From Paenibacillus sp. JDR-2 (GTDB taxonomy: Bacteria; Bacillota; Bacilli; Paenibacillales; Paenibacillaceae): DNA of 64,000 nt. The translations under genes were made by a program, and so were the position numbers. The stretch is taken from the NCBI RefSeq assembly GCF_000023585.1, contig NC_012914.1:4184001-4248000 (forward strand). Reading direction: 5' to 3'. Below the pieces are notes generated by a model. The model was given only the letters and a program-made list of their open reading frames with translations, was not told where the DNA came from and made no database searches. Below are positions 50,787 to 59,867 of this stretch, one piece after another. Position 1 is the stretch's first letter. Every line of letters begins with the position of its first letter.

Positions 50787-52130
50787 TTAGTAGCCCAAAG
50801 CTGTCTTTGCGTCTTTCCATTTTTTGTTGAGTTTATCGAATGCTGCTTTGAGATCATCAGCTACGATATACTCCTGCACGTAGTCTCCGGTACCGATGCC
50901 GATTTGCGCTTTGTTCGCGATTTCATTGTATTTAGGATCGGTTGCTTCGCTTTCGATCAGCGTCGGGTTCAACGCCTGGAACTCTGCTAATTGCGGAATG
51001 GAGGATTGCGCCGATTTGTCGATTGGCATAAAGCCGGAATCTTCAACGTAACCGGATTCTTTTACAAAGAACTCTACCCAAGCTTTAGCGAGCTCCTTGT
51101 TTTTGCTGTCTTTACTTACGGCTACGAAATAGTCGGAACCAAGCGGTGCGTTATACTTGCCGCTGTTATCGTAAGGAAGAGGGAAGAAGCCGATATCCTC
51201 CGATGCTGCGCCAGCACCGATAATTTGAGGGATTACCCAGTTGCCAAGGAAATACATGGCCGCTTTGCCGCTTGCTACTTCGCCTTTGGACATTTCCCAG
51301 TTGTTCGTGTACAAATCTTTCTCTACATAACCTTTTTCAACGAATGTGCGGCCGATTGTTGCGAGTGTGCCCCAAGCGTTATCCAATTGGAAAGGCGCAT
51401 CCTCGGATACTTGTTTCGTAGCGAATTGCGGATCGCCGTTTACGTACCAAGCGGAGCCATCTCCCCAGTTGCCCATCGGCCATTGCGCGCCGTAGTTCAT
51501 GTACAGCGGTGTGATTTTCGCCGCTTTCAGCTTTTCGGCATCGGCATAAAGCTCATCGAGCGTTGTTGGCACTTTATCAATGCCCGCAGCCGCGAATGCT
51601 TTCTTGTTATATACGATACCTTGCGTGTTAACGCCTGTCGATAGGCCGTAACGCTTGCCGTCAAACAACGTGTTATCCGCAAAGTAAACGTTATTGAACC
51701 ATTCATCCGGAAGCGGCTCGAAATATTTGCTGTATTCCGATGTAGCCAGGCCTGCCGGAATCATCAGAACGTCGCCTGCTTCCCCAGTCGTCAATCGGAC
51801 TTGAATGTCCGTTGCATAGTTCGTAAGACCTTCGAATTCGATCTTCGCGTTTGGATACTTTTCCTTGAATTTTGCCGCATACCGGTCGAAGGTTCCATCG
51901 TTTACGTAGTCCGTTCTTTGCGTAAGTACTTTAATCGTGCCGCTCAGATCGCTTGGAGCATCTGTCGTTCCAGCGTCTTTCGTACCAGCGTCGTTAGAAG
52001 CCGTAGCATTGTTAGTGCCGGTATTCGTAGCCGTTCCCGCATTGTTATTACCTGCATTGTTGCCTCCGCAAGCTGCCGTGAGGACTACCGTTAAAGCAAG
52101 AACCAATGAGACCGCAAATCTTTTTTCCAT
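50787..52130 (-). CDS. Extracellular sugar-binding lipoprotein of ABC transporter
   Basis: A type-1 solute-binding lipoprotein of about 447 residues. The start is ATG 52130 (AGGGGG about eight bases upstream). Signal MEKRFAVSLVLALTVVLTAAC with lipobox LTAAC, then a long N/G/T-rich linker. SBP body: IKVLTQRTDYVNDGTFDRYA, GIVYNKKAFAAAGIDKVP near residue 185, VASGKAAMYFLGNW near 295. It lies downstream of the permeases and the GH113-like gene in the third sugar module but with its own 180-base leader holding a cre-like box and LacI-type words, so it is probably expressed at a higher level from its own promoter. Confidence 0.92.
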   Translation of the reverse strand: MEKRFAVSLVLALTVVLTAACGGNNAGNNNAGTATNTGTNNATASNDAGTKDAGTTDAPSDLSGTIKVLTQRTDYVNDGTFDRYAAKFKEKYPNAKIEFEGLTNYATDIQVRLTTGEAGDVLMIPAGLATSEYSKYFEPLPDEWFNNVYFADNTLFDGKRYGLSTGVNTQGIVYNKKAFAAAGIDKVPTTLDELYADAEKLKAAKITPLYMNYGAQWPMGNWGDGSAWYVNGDPQFATKQVSEDAPFQLDNAWGTLATIGRTFVEKGYVEKDLYTNNWEMSKGEVASGKAAMYFLGNWVIPQIIGAGAASEDIGFFPLPYDNSGKYNAPLGSDYFVAVSKDSKNKELAKAWVEFFVKESGYVEDSGFMPIDKSAQSSIPQLAEFQALNPTLIESEATDPKYNEIANKAQIGIGTGDYVQEYIVADDLKAAFDKLNKKWKDAKTALGY

Positions 52131-52187
52131 CGTTGTTACCCCCTGCAATTAGTATTTAACAACTTCCATTTGCTTTGTTTCACACTT

Positions 52188-52201
52188 TGGTATCGCTTAC
52201 A
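52188..52201. promoter_or_regulatory. cre-like box upstream of the binding protein gene
   Basis: TGGTATCGCTTACA matches the CcpA consensus at all but the third position; 58 bases before the start. Confidence 0.5.
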
Positions 52202-52249
52202 TCATCATCATATCCTCTGGAAAAACAAATTCATATGAAGTTTTTTTGT

Positions 52250-52308
52250 TTTTATTGTCATGAATTATGCTAACATTTTTTGTTTTGTTAGGTTAGAAGA
52301 CAATAAAA
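52250..52308. promoter_or_regulatory. Large inverted repeat with LacI-regulon words
   Basis: Outer arms TTTTATTGTC (52250-52259) and GACAATAAAA (52299-52308) enclose TGCTAAC (52268-52274) and TTGTTAGGT (52285-52293). The same two words recur near 55140-55173 and 59691-59723. It lies between the GH113-like stop and the binding protein gene and probably is an operator of the nearby LacI protein. Confidence 0.55.
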
Positions 52309-52310
52309 GA

Positions 52311-53255
52311 CTACTCCGTTCTGCCATAATGCTCGCTTATGACTTCAGCCGCGATTTTGCCGTACATGCAGTAATCGTCGTTGCTTGCAGCTTCCTCACT
52401 CTTATACAATCGTGCCGGCCAATCCCACAGCATATAGCCCTGCATCCATTCACGCTTTGAGCAGGCTGCGAACATGGCTTCGTAATAACGCTTTTGTTCG
52501 AGCTCGGAAGGACTTCCGGGAAGCGACCAATCATTGGGCCTCGCAAGCGAACCCTCGCGGCTTGGACATCCAGCCTCCATGAAGAAGAACGGTTTGTCCC
52601 AAGACTTCACGGCCGCTTCGATCCGATCGAGCTGAGCTTCCCATTGGTCAATGGGATAATAGCCGCTGGAGGAAATAATATCCACGGCATCCCACCAGGT
52701 AACCCGCTCCTCCTGATATTTGTCGCAATTATAGGTAATAAGCCCACTGTAGATTTCGCGAACCTCCGCAATTAAAGCACGCCATTCCTTATCGCGTTTG
52801 TCGGTCTGCACCATTTCGCAGCCGATGCACAGCATCTCGCAGCCTTCCGCTTCTGCAATTACGGCATAATGCTTAATAAATGAACGATAAGAACGGAACC
52901 ACTCTGCCCAGCTTGGCTCGCCGGGCACTTCATCATCGAAGAAATTAATGTGAGCCCGCCAAGTCCCGTTTGTACAGTTAACGACCGGCTTCAAGCATAC
53001 TTTTAATCCATGCCGCTTCGCCTCTCGGATCGCCCATAACACTTCGCCGTCCGTTACGGTTGGTTCTTCCCAATAAGGAATAACAGTGGATTGCGGTGTT
53101 TCTTGATTGGCAGCAAGAGCGATCGCCACCCAGTTTACATTCAGCTTCGTCATCTCCGACATGGAGTGCTCCGCTTCGGGACTTGCCCAAGTGCCGCGCA
53201 CGCCAGTCCAGCCCCACGTCATTCCGTTCACATATTCATTCCATTGTTTCAACAT
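52311..53255 (-). CDS. GH113-like glycoside hydrolase (beta-mannanase type)
   Basis: A cytoplasmic TIM-barrel glycosidase of 314 residues without signal peptide. Motifs: MTWGWTGVRGTWASPEAEHS at the N-terminus, NVNWVAIALAANQET, and the clan-A acid pair with Glu in CIGCEMVQTD near residue 148 and in PFFFMEAGCPSREG near 225. Ends with YMLWDWPARLY. This is the layout of GH113 beta-mannanases and relatives. Placed 52 bases after the permease pair, it would cut imported oligosaccharides, possibly manno-oligosaccharides. Confidence 0.8.
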   Translation of the reverse strand: MLKQWNEYVNGMTWGWTGVRGTWASPEAEHSMSEMTKLNVNWVAIALAANQETPQSTVIPYWEEPTVTDGEVLWAIREAKRHGLKVCLKPVVNCTNGTWRAHINFFDDEVPGEPSWAEWFRSYRSFIKHYAVIAEAEGCEMLCIGCEMVQTDKRDKEWRALIAEVREIYSGLITYNCDKYQEERVTWWDAVDIISSSGYYPIDQWEAQLDRIEAAVKSWDKPFFFMEAGCPSREGSLARPNDWSLPGSPSELEQKRYYEAMFAACSKREWMQGYMLWDWPARLYKSEEAASNDDYCMYGKIAAEVISEHYGRTE

Positions 53256-53306
53256 TGATGCACTCCTTCATGAATTCCTTTTGTAACAGCTATTTAGTTC
53301 ATTCAG

Positions 53307-54137
53307 CTACTTCACCGCGCCATTCGTAACCCCCGCAAAAATATAACGTTGGAGGAACAGGAACAGCAGCAGCGTCGGAATGAAAATAATAAGAATGCCG
53401 GCAGATATCACGTTTAATTGAGCAGCATTTGGTCCAACGAAGGAGTAAATGGCTGTCGATACGACCTTCAGCTTCTGGCTCGGCATGTATAAGTACGGGG
53501 TATAGAAATCGTTGTAAATCGAAATGGTTTTCAGAATAACAAGCGTTGCCGTGGCGGGTCCCAGCAGCGGGAAAATAATAGAGCGGTAAATCCGGAATAG
53601 AGAAGCCCCTTCCATCATCGCGCTTTCGTCCAAGTCCTTCGGAATGCTGTTCACAAACTGCAAATAAATAACGATTTGAAGCACGTCAGCGCCCAAATAC
53701 AAAATGATCGGACCGCCCATGGTATTGTACAGATGCAGCGATTTGATAACGCTAAACGTAGCAACCTGGGTCGTTACCATCGGAATAACTTGGGCAATGA
53801 GATACATTCCCATAATCGGTTTTTTCAACTTGAAATCGAATCTCCCGACCGCATAAGCTACCATCGTTCCGAACAAGACATTGCCGGCAACCGCTATAAC
53901 GAGAATGATGAAAATATTTTTAAAGCCGAGACCAAGCTTGCCGATTTCAATGACCTTGCTAAAGTTTTCAAAGTTGAATAGATTAGCAGGCATTCGGAGC
54001 CCGGATTGGTAATATTCCCGTTGCGTCTTGAAAGCGCCGATAAATACGGAATACAAGGGAAAGAACACGACGAACAAGGCCATGGCCAGCGTAAAGTATT
54101 TGAATATCGTAAAGGAGAATGACTCTTCTCGTTTCAT
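53307..54137 (-). CDS. Carbohydrate ABC transporter permease (MalG type)
   Basis: A 276-residue inner-membrane permease, six predicted helices. EAA loop: DLDESAMMEGASLFRIYRSIIFP near residue 165; ends RYIFAGVTNGAVK as usual. Starts four bases after the MalF-type gene. Part of the LacI-kinase-regulator-permease-GH113 series on the minus strand. Confidence 0.92.
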   Translation of the reverse strand: MKREESFSFTIFKYFTLAMALFVVFFPLYSVFIGAFKTQREYYQSGLRMPANLFNFENFSKVIEIGKLGLGFKNIFIILVIAVAGNVLFGTMVAYAVGRFDFKLKKPIMGMYLIAQVIPMVTTQVATFSVIKSLHLYNTMGGPIILYLGADVLQIVIYLQFVNSIPKDLDESAMMEGASLFRIYRSIIFPLLGPATATLVILKTISIYNDFYTPYLYMPSQKLKVVSTAIYSFVGPNAAQLNVISAGILIIFIPTLLLFLFLQRYIFAGVTNGAVK

Positions 54138-54141
54138 CCCG

Positions 54142-55020
54142 TTATCTCTCCTCTCTGAACAGCAGCTTGCGTTGAATAACGATGAAGATAAGCACCATGA
54201 TGAGCAGTATCACTGCCATCGCGGAAGCAAGACCGAAGTTCTGATATTTAAACGCCGTGTCCACGGTCTTAATGACGAAGGTCGATGTATCATTCGCGCC
54301 AAGCAGCATGACATAGGGAATATCGAAGGCTTCGAGCGCGCCGGTCAAGGTTAGAATAAGCATCAGTTCCATTACTTTTCGGATGCTCGGCAGCGTAATG
54401 AACCGGAACTTCTGTCTGCCGTTTGCCCCGTCTATCGAAGCAGCCTCATACAAGTCACTCGGAATGGATTGCAGCGCTCCGATAAAAATAACCATGTTGA
54501 GTCCCATGTACTTCCACATCGATATGAAAGCAAGCGAGAAATTGACGAGATGTTTGTTGCCAAGCCAGCTCTGCTGCCAGGACTCCAATCCGATCGAGCC
54601 AAGCAGGACGTTAAGCGACCCGTACTCCATGTGATACAGGTTTTTGAACATGATTACGGTTGCAACGCTATGCAGGACGTAAGGGATGAATAACATTGCC
54701 CGGAATCCGTTGCGGCCGCGCAGCTTGCTAGTTAAGATAACCGCGAAATAGAGCGATAACGCAACCTGGACAAGTCCTCCTATAAAATAATAGAGATTGT
54801 TCTTCAGCGCGCCGAACACTTCCGGTTTCGTGAAAATTTCCTTGTAATTATCGAGGCCGATGAAATTCATATCCCAGCCTAGCCCACTCCAATCGGTCAA
54901 GCTGTAATAGAGCAAGGAGATGGCTGGATAATAAGAGAATGTCAGCGACAACAGGACGGGAATCGTTAAAAATCCGAATAAAATAAGATAACGCTGCGTT
55001 TTATAACTGAAATTAAACAA
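54142..55020 (-). CDS. Carbohydrate ABC transporter permease (MalF type)
   Basis: A 292-residue inner-membrane permease, six predicted helices. Begins YLILFGFLTIPVLLSLTFSY; EAA loop LYEASIDGANGRQKFRFITLP-like near residue 190 (actual start DLYEAASIDGANG). It pairs with the MalG-type gene downstream. A perfect cre box at 55061-55074 and LacI-type words at 55140-55173 lie just upstream, so the transport operon is probably under both CcpA and local LacI control. Confidence 0.92.
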   Translation of the reverse strand: MFNFSYKTQRYLILFGFLTIPVLLSLTFSYYPAISLLYYSLTDWSGLGWDMNFIGLDNYKEIFTKPEVFGALKNNLYYFIGGLVQVALSLYFAVILTSKLRGRNGFRAMLFIPYVLHSVATVIMFKNLYHMEYGSLNVLLGSIGLESWQQSWLGNKHLVNFSLAFISMWKYMGLNMVIFIGALQSIPSDLYEAASIDGANGRQKFRFITLPSIRKVMELMLILTLTGALEAFDIPYVMLLGANDTSTFVIKTVDTAFKYQNFGLASAMAVILLIMVLIFIVIQRKLLFREER

Positions 55021-55060
55021 TAGGCTCCCTCGCTTTCTGTTAGATGACTGCAGGCTGAGT

Positions 55061-55074
55061 TGTTAACGCTTACA
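55061..55074. promoter_or_regulatory. CcpA cre site upstream of the third transporter operon
   Basis: TGTTAACGCTTACA agrees with TGWNANCGNTNWCA at every position; 41 bases before the permease start. Confidence 0.65.
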
Positions 55075-55139
55075 TCCTATTATAGGAGAAAGGCTCTATT
55101 ATTTTAATGGACTCCGTTATTTTTTATTGTCTTCAATTT

Positions 55140-55173
55140 TGCTAACTTTCACCTAACTACAACTACCTAACAA
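55140..55173. promoter_or_regulatory. LacI-regulon words upstream of the third transporter operon
   Basis: TGCTAAC at 55140-55146 and TTGTTAGGT on the minus strand (55173-55165) flank the end of the response regulator gene, whose stop is at 55163-55165. The same words occur before the LacI gene and before the binding protein gene. Confidence 0.5.
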
Positions 55174-56677
55174 TATCACGGTATTCCTTGGGCGTTTTAC
55201 CGGTCATTTTTTTGAACACTTTCGTAAAATAAGCCGGATCCGCGTAACCTACCATCTCGCCGACCATATAGGTTTTCAGACCATGCCCGTCGCGAAGCAG
55301 ACGTTTGGCCTGTTCGATTCTCTCCGAAGTCAAATAGTCGGTAATCGTCTCGCCTGTTTCGGTTTTAAACAGCTTGCTCAAATAGCTTGGCGTCAAATAG
55401 ACTAGATCGGCCAGACGCTGCAGTTCGATTTCTTCCGTATAATGCTTCTGAAGATAGGCTTTAATGGTATCAACCGCCTTATTCTCGGAACGCCCCTGCT
55501 CAAGCTTATGGAAACGGTCGCTCATATCCGCGCGCAGCTGAGCGGCAAAGGCCTGCCAATCCTCGAAGCTCTCGGGAGCAATCATCTTGCTCGGCTCGCC
55601 GCCAACCGTCAGCTGCCGGTCAAGCCTTTGCTTTATTTCCTCGCTTATAAGCACATGCATGTCCGAACATACTTCCCTCAGCTCATCCCAATGAAAACGG
55701 TATTTGGCACACTCCGTCAGCCAGTTCTCGAAAGCACGGCTTGCCATTGCGAAGTCGCATACCTGAAGGGCTGGCAAAACCTCCTTATCGATAATGCGAA
55801 GCAAGCGATACCTCTCTTCCTTATGCGCCGTTTGGTTGCTTACTCCCGAACACCCGCGAAGCACACTATTATACCAAGCTTGTTGAAAAGCGGCCGAAGC
55901 TTCGCGATAAGCCTGCCCAAGACGGCTGCTGCCGCTAAATACACCGCTAAATCCGATCTTTGCTTTCGTAAAGCCAGGCAATCGCTGCAGCAGCGTTACC
56001 GCAAGATCCCGCACCGTATTCGCATGGTCATTTTGTCCGATCGCGATAATGGCGGCTTGTCGCTGGCTTTCGTTCCTTACTATTTTGCGTTCGCGCTGCC
56101 AATCGCAAGTCCATTTCTCAAGATGCTCATCGGTAATCGCGGGCTCAGCGCCTATAAGCAATACGGCATAATGCTCAGCAAACAACCGGCTGCGGTCAAG
56201 CTCGCTGCTTACCTCCTCTTTCAATAAAGCCGGCAGTTGCCTGTCGTCAGCAAACAGCAGCAGACTGACCAAATCTTCCGATTCCAGCCGTCTGCGGTTA
56301 TTCTCCTGCCTCACTTCCTCCTCTACCTTTGCAAGCATACGGTTCAGTTCGTCTAAATTTACGGGCTTAAGCAAATAATCCTTTACCTCGTAGCGCAGCG
56401 CCTCGCGCACGTATTCGAAATCATTAAAGCCGCTCAGGACGGCGAATTTCACCTTTTTCCGCATGCCGACCACTTTCGAGATAAGCTGAATTCCGGTCAT
56501 TTGGGGCATTTTAATATCCGTAATAATTAAATCCGGCTCCAGATGCTCGATTTCGTCCAAAAGCTCCTGACCGCTGCCGTAAGAGCCGATAACGTCGTAG
56601 TTATCCCCTGCCTGTTCGATCAGCTTGCACAATCCAAGTCTAATTCGTTCTTCGTCATCGACTACGATAATGTTCAT
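55163..56677 (-). CDS. Response regulator with C-terminal AraC DNA-binding domain
   Basis: A 504-residue YesN-type regulator. Receiver residues 1-120: DDEE at 7-10, phospho-acceptor Asp54 in LIITDIKMP, Lys in YLLKPVNLDE near 104. Unassigned middle region; AraC domain at about 405-500 (LQRLADLVYLTPSYLSKLFKT, VGEMVGYADPAYFTKVFKK). Its ATG overlaps the kinase stop by four bases. It would activate the adjacent permease operon. Confidence 0.93.
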   Translation of the reverse strand: MNIIVVDDEERIRLGLCKLIEQAGDNYDVIGSYGSGQELLDEIEHLEPDLIITDIKMPQMTGIQLISKVVGMRKKVKFAVLSGFNDFEYVREALRYEVKDYLLKPVNLDELNRMLAKVEEEVRQENNRRRLESEDLVSLLLFADDRQLPALLKEEVSSELDRSRLFAEHYAVLLIGAEPAITDEHLEKWTCDWQRERKIVRNESQRQAAIIAIGQNDHANTVRDLAVTLLQRLPGFTKAKIGFSGVFSGSSRLGQAYREASAAFQQAWYNSVLRGCSGVSNQTAHKEERYRLLRIIDKEVLPALQVCDFAMASRAFENWLTECAKYRFHWDELREVCSDMHVLISEEIKQRLDRQLTVGGEPSKMIAPESFEDWQAFAAQLRADMSDRFHKLEQGRSENKAVDTIKAYLQKHYTEEIELQRLADLVYLTPSYLSKLFKTETGETITDYLTSERIEQAKRLLRDGHGLKTYMVGEMVGYADPAYFTKVFKKMTGKTPKEYRDIVR

Positions 56678-58542
56678 AAGGTCATTCCCCCCTGTCTGGA
56701 TTGAATCGGAAGTTTAATGGACACCGTTGTCCCTTCACCCGACACGCTGTCTACCGTAATACCGTAAGCTGGGCCATAGCGTAATTTGAGCCGCTCGTTC
56801 ACATTTCTCAGGCCGATGCCGCGGCCTTCCCATTCCGGCATTTGCTCCGCATCCAGCATGCTTCGCAGCCGTTGCAGCGCTTTCTCATCCATGCCGCTGC
56901 CTTCATCTTTGACGATAAAATATTGATCTCCTCCAGCTTGCCTATAACCGATTGAAATAACTAAATCTCCCGTCTGTTCGTCGTACGCATGATTAATCGC
57001 ATTTTCAACGATGGGCTGGAAAAGCAGCTTCATCACTTCGATTTTCCCAATCGCGGGATCCTCCGGCAGCTTTAAAGAATAACGAGTTCCGTAACGATAG
57101 CTTAGAAGCTGCATATACATTCTTAAATGCTCCCATTCCTGCTTGGCTTGTACGGTCTCGCTTCCGGCGTGAATGCTGTAGCGGAGCTGCTGCCCGAGCA
57201 GCTGCACCATCTGCCCTACTTCCGGATCATCATTAATGACGGCAGTCATCCGAATCGATTCAAGCGTGTTATAGATGAAGTGAGGATTGATTTGACGCTG
57301 CAGACTCTCGAGTTCGATTTGTTTTTTGCGCTGCTCGATCCGGTAAATATCGTCAATTAAAGAGACGATGCGTGCCATCATCCGGTTAAACGCGTTACCC
57401 ACCATGCCTACCTCATCACGCCGCTTAATGGGGAACATGACATCCAGCTTCCCGGATTGAACCTGCTTCATCAGCTTAACGAGCGAGCGCAGCGGTTTGG
57501 TTAACGCGAAAATAGTGATAAGCGAAATGACAAGCGCCAGACACATCGTGGAAATGGCAGCTGCCGTCGTATAATTGCGTGTTCGCAATGCCTCGGACTT
57601 GAGCTGCTTCTCCGGGATCGAGATCAGCATCAGCCAGCCGGACACCTCCGATTTGCGGTATATGACCAGCTGCGAATGAGCTTTTTCGCCTATATGGAAG
57701 CTGCCTTCTTTGCCGGTCACCTGCTTTAGCAGCTCATTATCCGATAGATTTTGCAGCAAGTATTTTTGCTCGCTGTCATAAATGACGTTCTTCTGCTCAT
57801 CCAAGATGAGTGTTGTTCCATGCGTCGTCGCATCCAAATCCCGCACAATATTCGTAATAACCGATATGTTCGCGTCAACCGCAATGAGTCCAATAGGGTT
57901 ATAGGATTTATCAATAATTTCGCGGACAACCGTAAATACATACTGCTTGCGGTTAACCGTTGTCACTTCCTGCGTGCTGACCAGAACAGGCTTGCCATGC
58001 GCTTCATCCGCAATTTGCTGCCAGTTCCCATAATAGTCGCTTAGATTCGACCGTACGCCCCCGCTCTTTATCACATAATAGGGATTGCCGTAACGGTCAA
58101 ACAAATAAATATTGCTTGTTCCTTCTTTAATATTGTTCATGAAATAGATGCTGCTCTCGATCTTTCGCTGGATTTTCAGTTTGACCGTATCATCCTCAGC
58201 CGCTGTGTCCGTTAATGTCCCTTTCGCTTCAAGCTCCTTCGCATAATAGTCGTTGGACTGCTTCAACCCGGCTTGAATTTCGTCCAAATAAGACGGGATA
58301 ATCGAGATTTTTTTCATATCCACCGTGTAATCGTCCAACTTGCCTATCATCTTATCGGTGAGCTCCGATGCGTAAGATACCGTGTTCCTTTCGATCGTTT
58401 GCGTGTATCGCTGCGCAGACAATAAAGTAAGCAAAGCTATGGGAACCAGAATAAGCAGGACAAAAACGATTAACAGCTTCGCTTCCATCCGCGTAGACGG
58501 CCACTCGGTCCATATTCGCAAACGGGAACTCCATTTACTCAA
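56674..58542 (-). CDS. YesM-type sensor histidine kinase
   Basis: A 622-residue membrane kinase. Helix 1 LLIVFVLLILVPIALLTLL (about residues 23-41), extracellular Cache-like sensor (about 45-305), helix 2 AAAISTMCLALVISLITIFAL, HAMP (LTKPLRSLVKLMKQVQSGKL). Phospho-acceptor QINPHFIYNTLESIRM near 410; ATP-binding motifs FQPIVENAINHAY, VKDEGSGMD and GIGLRNVNERL. It lies between the LacI gene (29 bases upstream) and its response regulator (4-base overlap), so all three are probably one operon. Confidence 0.93.
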   Translation of the reverse strand: MSKWSSRLRIWTEWPSTRMEAKLLIVFVLLILVPIALLTLLSAQRYTQTIERNTVSYASELTDKMIGKLDDYTVDMKKISIIPSYLDEIQAGLKQSNDYYAKELEAKGTLTDTAAEDDTVKLKIQRKIESSIYFMNNIKEGTSNIYLFDRYGNPYYVIKSGGVRSNLSDYYGNWQQIADEAHGKPVLVSTQEVTTVNRKQYVFTVVREIIDKSYNPIGLIAVDANISVITNIVRDLDATTHGTTLILDEQKNVIYDSEQKYLLQNLSDNELLKQVTGKEGSFHIGEKAHSQLVIYRKSEVSGWLMLISIPEKQLKSEALRTRNYTTAAAISTMCLALVISLITIFALTKPLRSLVKLMKQVQSGKLDVMFPIKRRDEVGMVGNAFNRMMARIVSLIDDIYRIEQRKKQIELESLQRQINPHFIYNTLESIRMTAVINDDPEVGQMVQLLGQQLRYSIHAGSETVQAKQEWEHLRMYMQLLSYRYGTRYSLKLPEDPAIGKIEVMKLLFQPIVENAINHAYDEQTGDLVISIGYRQAGGDQYFIVKDEGSGMDEKALQRLRSMLDAEQMPEWEGRGIGLRNVNERLKLRYGPAYGITVDSVSGEGTTVSIKLPIQSRQGGMTL

Positions 58543-58571
58543 ATTGTCATCTCCTTTAACCGGCTGCCCGG

Positions 58572-59633
58572 TTAGCCGCCCACCGGAAGCGCTGTCGACT
58601 CGCGTATGATGAATTCTCCCGCAAGCAATATTTTTTCCTGCAGACTGTCGGGATGCTCCAGTCTTCTAAGAAGCATCTCCACAGCCCGGCGGCCGATTGC
58701 TTCCTTCTGGACATTAACGGTGCTCAGCGTTGGCTTTGCCCATGCGGCATCCTCGATGTTATCAAAGCCCGTAACGGAGCATTGCCCGGGAACCTGTACC
58801 GACAGCTTGCCCAGAACGGTCATCATGCAAATGGCTATGGAATCGTTCGCGCAGACAAAGGCGGTCGGAAGCCGATGTTCATTAATCAGCTCTTTCACAA
58901 TGACTTCCAGAGCCTCGGTGATTTCACTCCGATTCCCGCCTTCAAATGAAAGAAGTCTTTCCTCCTGATTAAGAGCCAGCCCATGTTCCTCCATCATTGT
59001 ACGGTAACCGATATAGCGGTCAACGAAGCTGCGCGAATAGCGGGTGTTGCCGACGAATTGCAGCTTGCTGTGGCCGCAGCCAATCAAATAATTGGTGACG
59101 CGTCTCGTGCATTCCATATTATTCATGAATAGAACATCCGAAGGAATAAGCGGGTCCTCGTGATCGACGAGAACAAACGGAATGCCGAGATTCCGAATTT
59201 CGAGCAGCATTTTGGAAGCGATATAACCGACGCCAATGATGCCCGAAACGCCATTTGGATTAATGAGATTGGAGAAGTTGTCCTTGAAATTCTCGGTAAC
59301 GACCAAGGCGCTGATATCGCGGTCGGCGAGTTCCTCCGTAACGCCGTCAATAATCCGTCCCCAGAAATAAGAATCCCGCGTCTGGAACCTAACCTTCGGT
59401 ACGAGTAAAATAACCGTATCCCGAGTATTGGTTATGAAGGGTGCCGGTTTATTCCGTTTCGCGGCGGTGTTCGTTTGTTTATTGACAAAATAACCGAGCT
59501 GAGTGGCAACGCTTACAATTTTGTCCCTTGTTTCCGCGCTGACACCCGGTTTCCCCGAAAGCGCTTTAGATACCGCGAACTTTGAAACTCCAAGATGATC
59601 GGCGATTTGCTGCATCGTAACTTTGATGACCAT
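58572..59633 (-). CDS. LacI-family transcriptional regulator
   Basis: A 353-residue repressor. N-terminal LacI helix-turn-helix and hinge: TMQQIADHLGVSKFAVSKAL and GYFVNKQTN. The periplasmic-binding-protein-like effector domain (about residues 70-345) has DTVILLVPKVRFQTRDSYFW, AFVCANDSIAICMMTVLG and VTGFDNIEDAAWAKPTLSTV. Effector unknown, presumably the sugar of the adjacent transporter. ATG 59633 has AAGGA about 12 bases upstream. First gene of the third sugar module. A LacI regulator on top of a YesMN-type pair gives two-level control. Confidence 0.92.
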   Translation of the reverse strand: MVIKVTMQQIADHLGVSKFAVSKALSGKPGVSAETRDKIVSVATQLGYFVNKQTNTAAKRNKPAPFITNTRDTVILLVPKVRFQTRDSYFWGRIIDGVTEELADRDISALVVTENFKDNFSNLINPNGVSGIIGVGYIASKMLLEIRNLGIPFVLVDHEDPLIPSDVLFMNNMECTRRVTNYLIGCGHSKLQFVGNTRYSRSFVDRYIGYRTMMEEHGLALNQEERLLSFEGGNRSEITEALEVIVKELINEHRLPTAFVCANDSIAICMMTVLGKLSVQVPGQCSVTGFDNIEDAAWAKPTLSTVNVQKEAIGRRAVEMLLRRLEHPDSLQEKILLAGEFIIRESTALPVGG

Positions 59634-59690
59634 GGGTTTAGCACATCCTTTTGGCTAATTAGCTGTATACGCGTTATCATAACACATCTT

Positions 59691-59725
59691 TTGTTAGGTA
59701 AAAATGAATTTGTTTGTGCTAACAA
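59691..59725. promoter_or_regulatory. Candidate LacI operator in its own promoter region
   Basis: TTGTTAGGT (59691-59699) is followed by the imperfect palindrome TTGTTTGTGCTAACAA (59710-59725; symmetric TTGTT-G--C-AACAA). It lies 58-92 bases before the LacI ATG. Both words recur at the two other control regions of this module. Confidence 0.6.
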
Positions 59726-59827
59726 GTTTGTTGATTTAAGGGCAAACAAGAAAAATGGAGCTGTCTCAAAAGGTGATCGCTCACTGTAAAGATGGCTCGC
59801 ATAGGTAAATAAAAACATTTGTTTATG

Positions 59828-59867
59828 AAAATATCGCTGCAGGGGGTTATCCTTGCAGCGATATTTT
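59828..59867 (-). terminator. Terminator overlapping the transposase stop
   Basis: AAAATATCGCTGCA pairs with TGCAGCGATATTTT around the stop codon region (59843-59853); a T tail follows on the plus strand and an A/U-rich tail on the minus strand. Confidence 0.8.
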
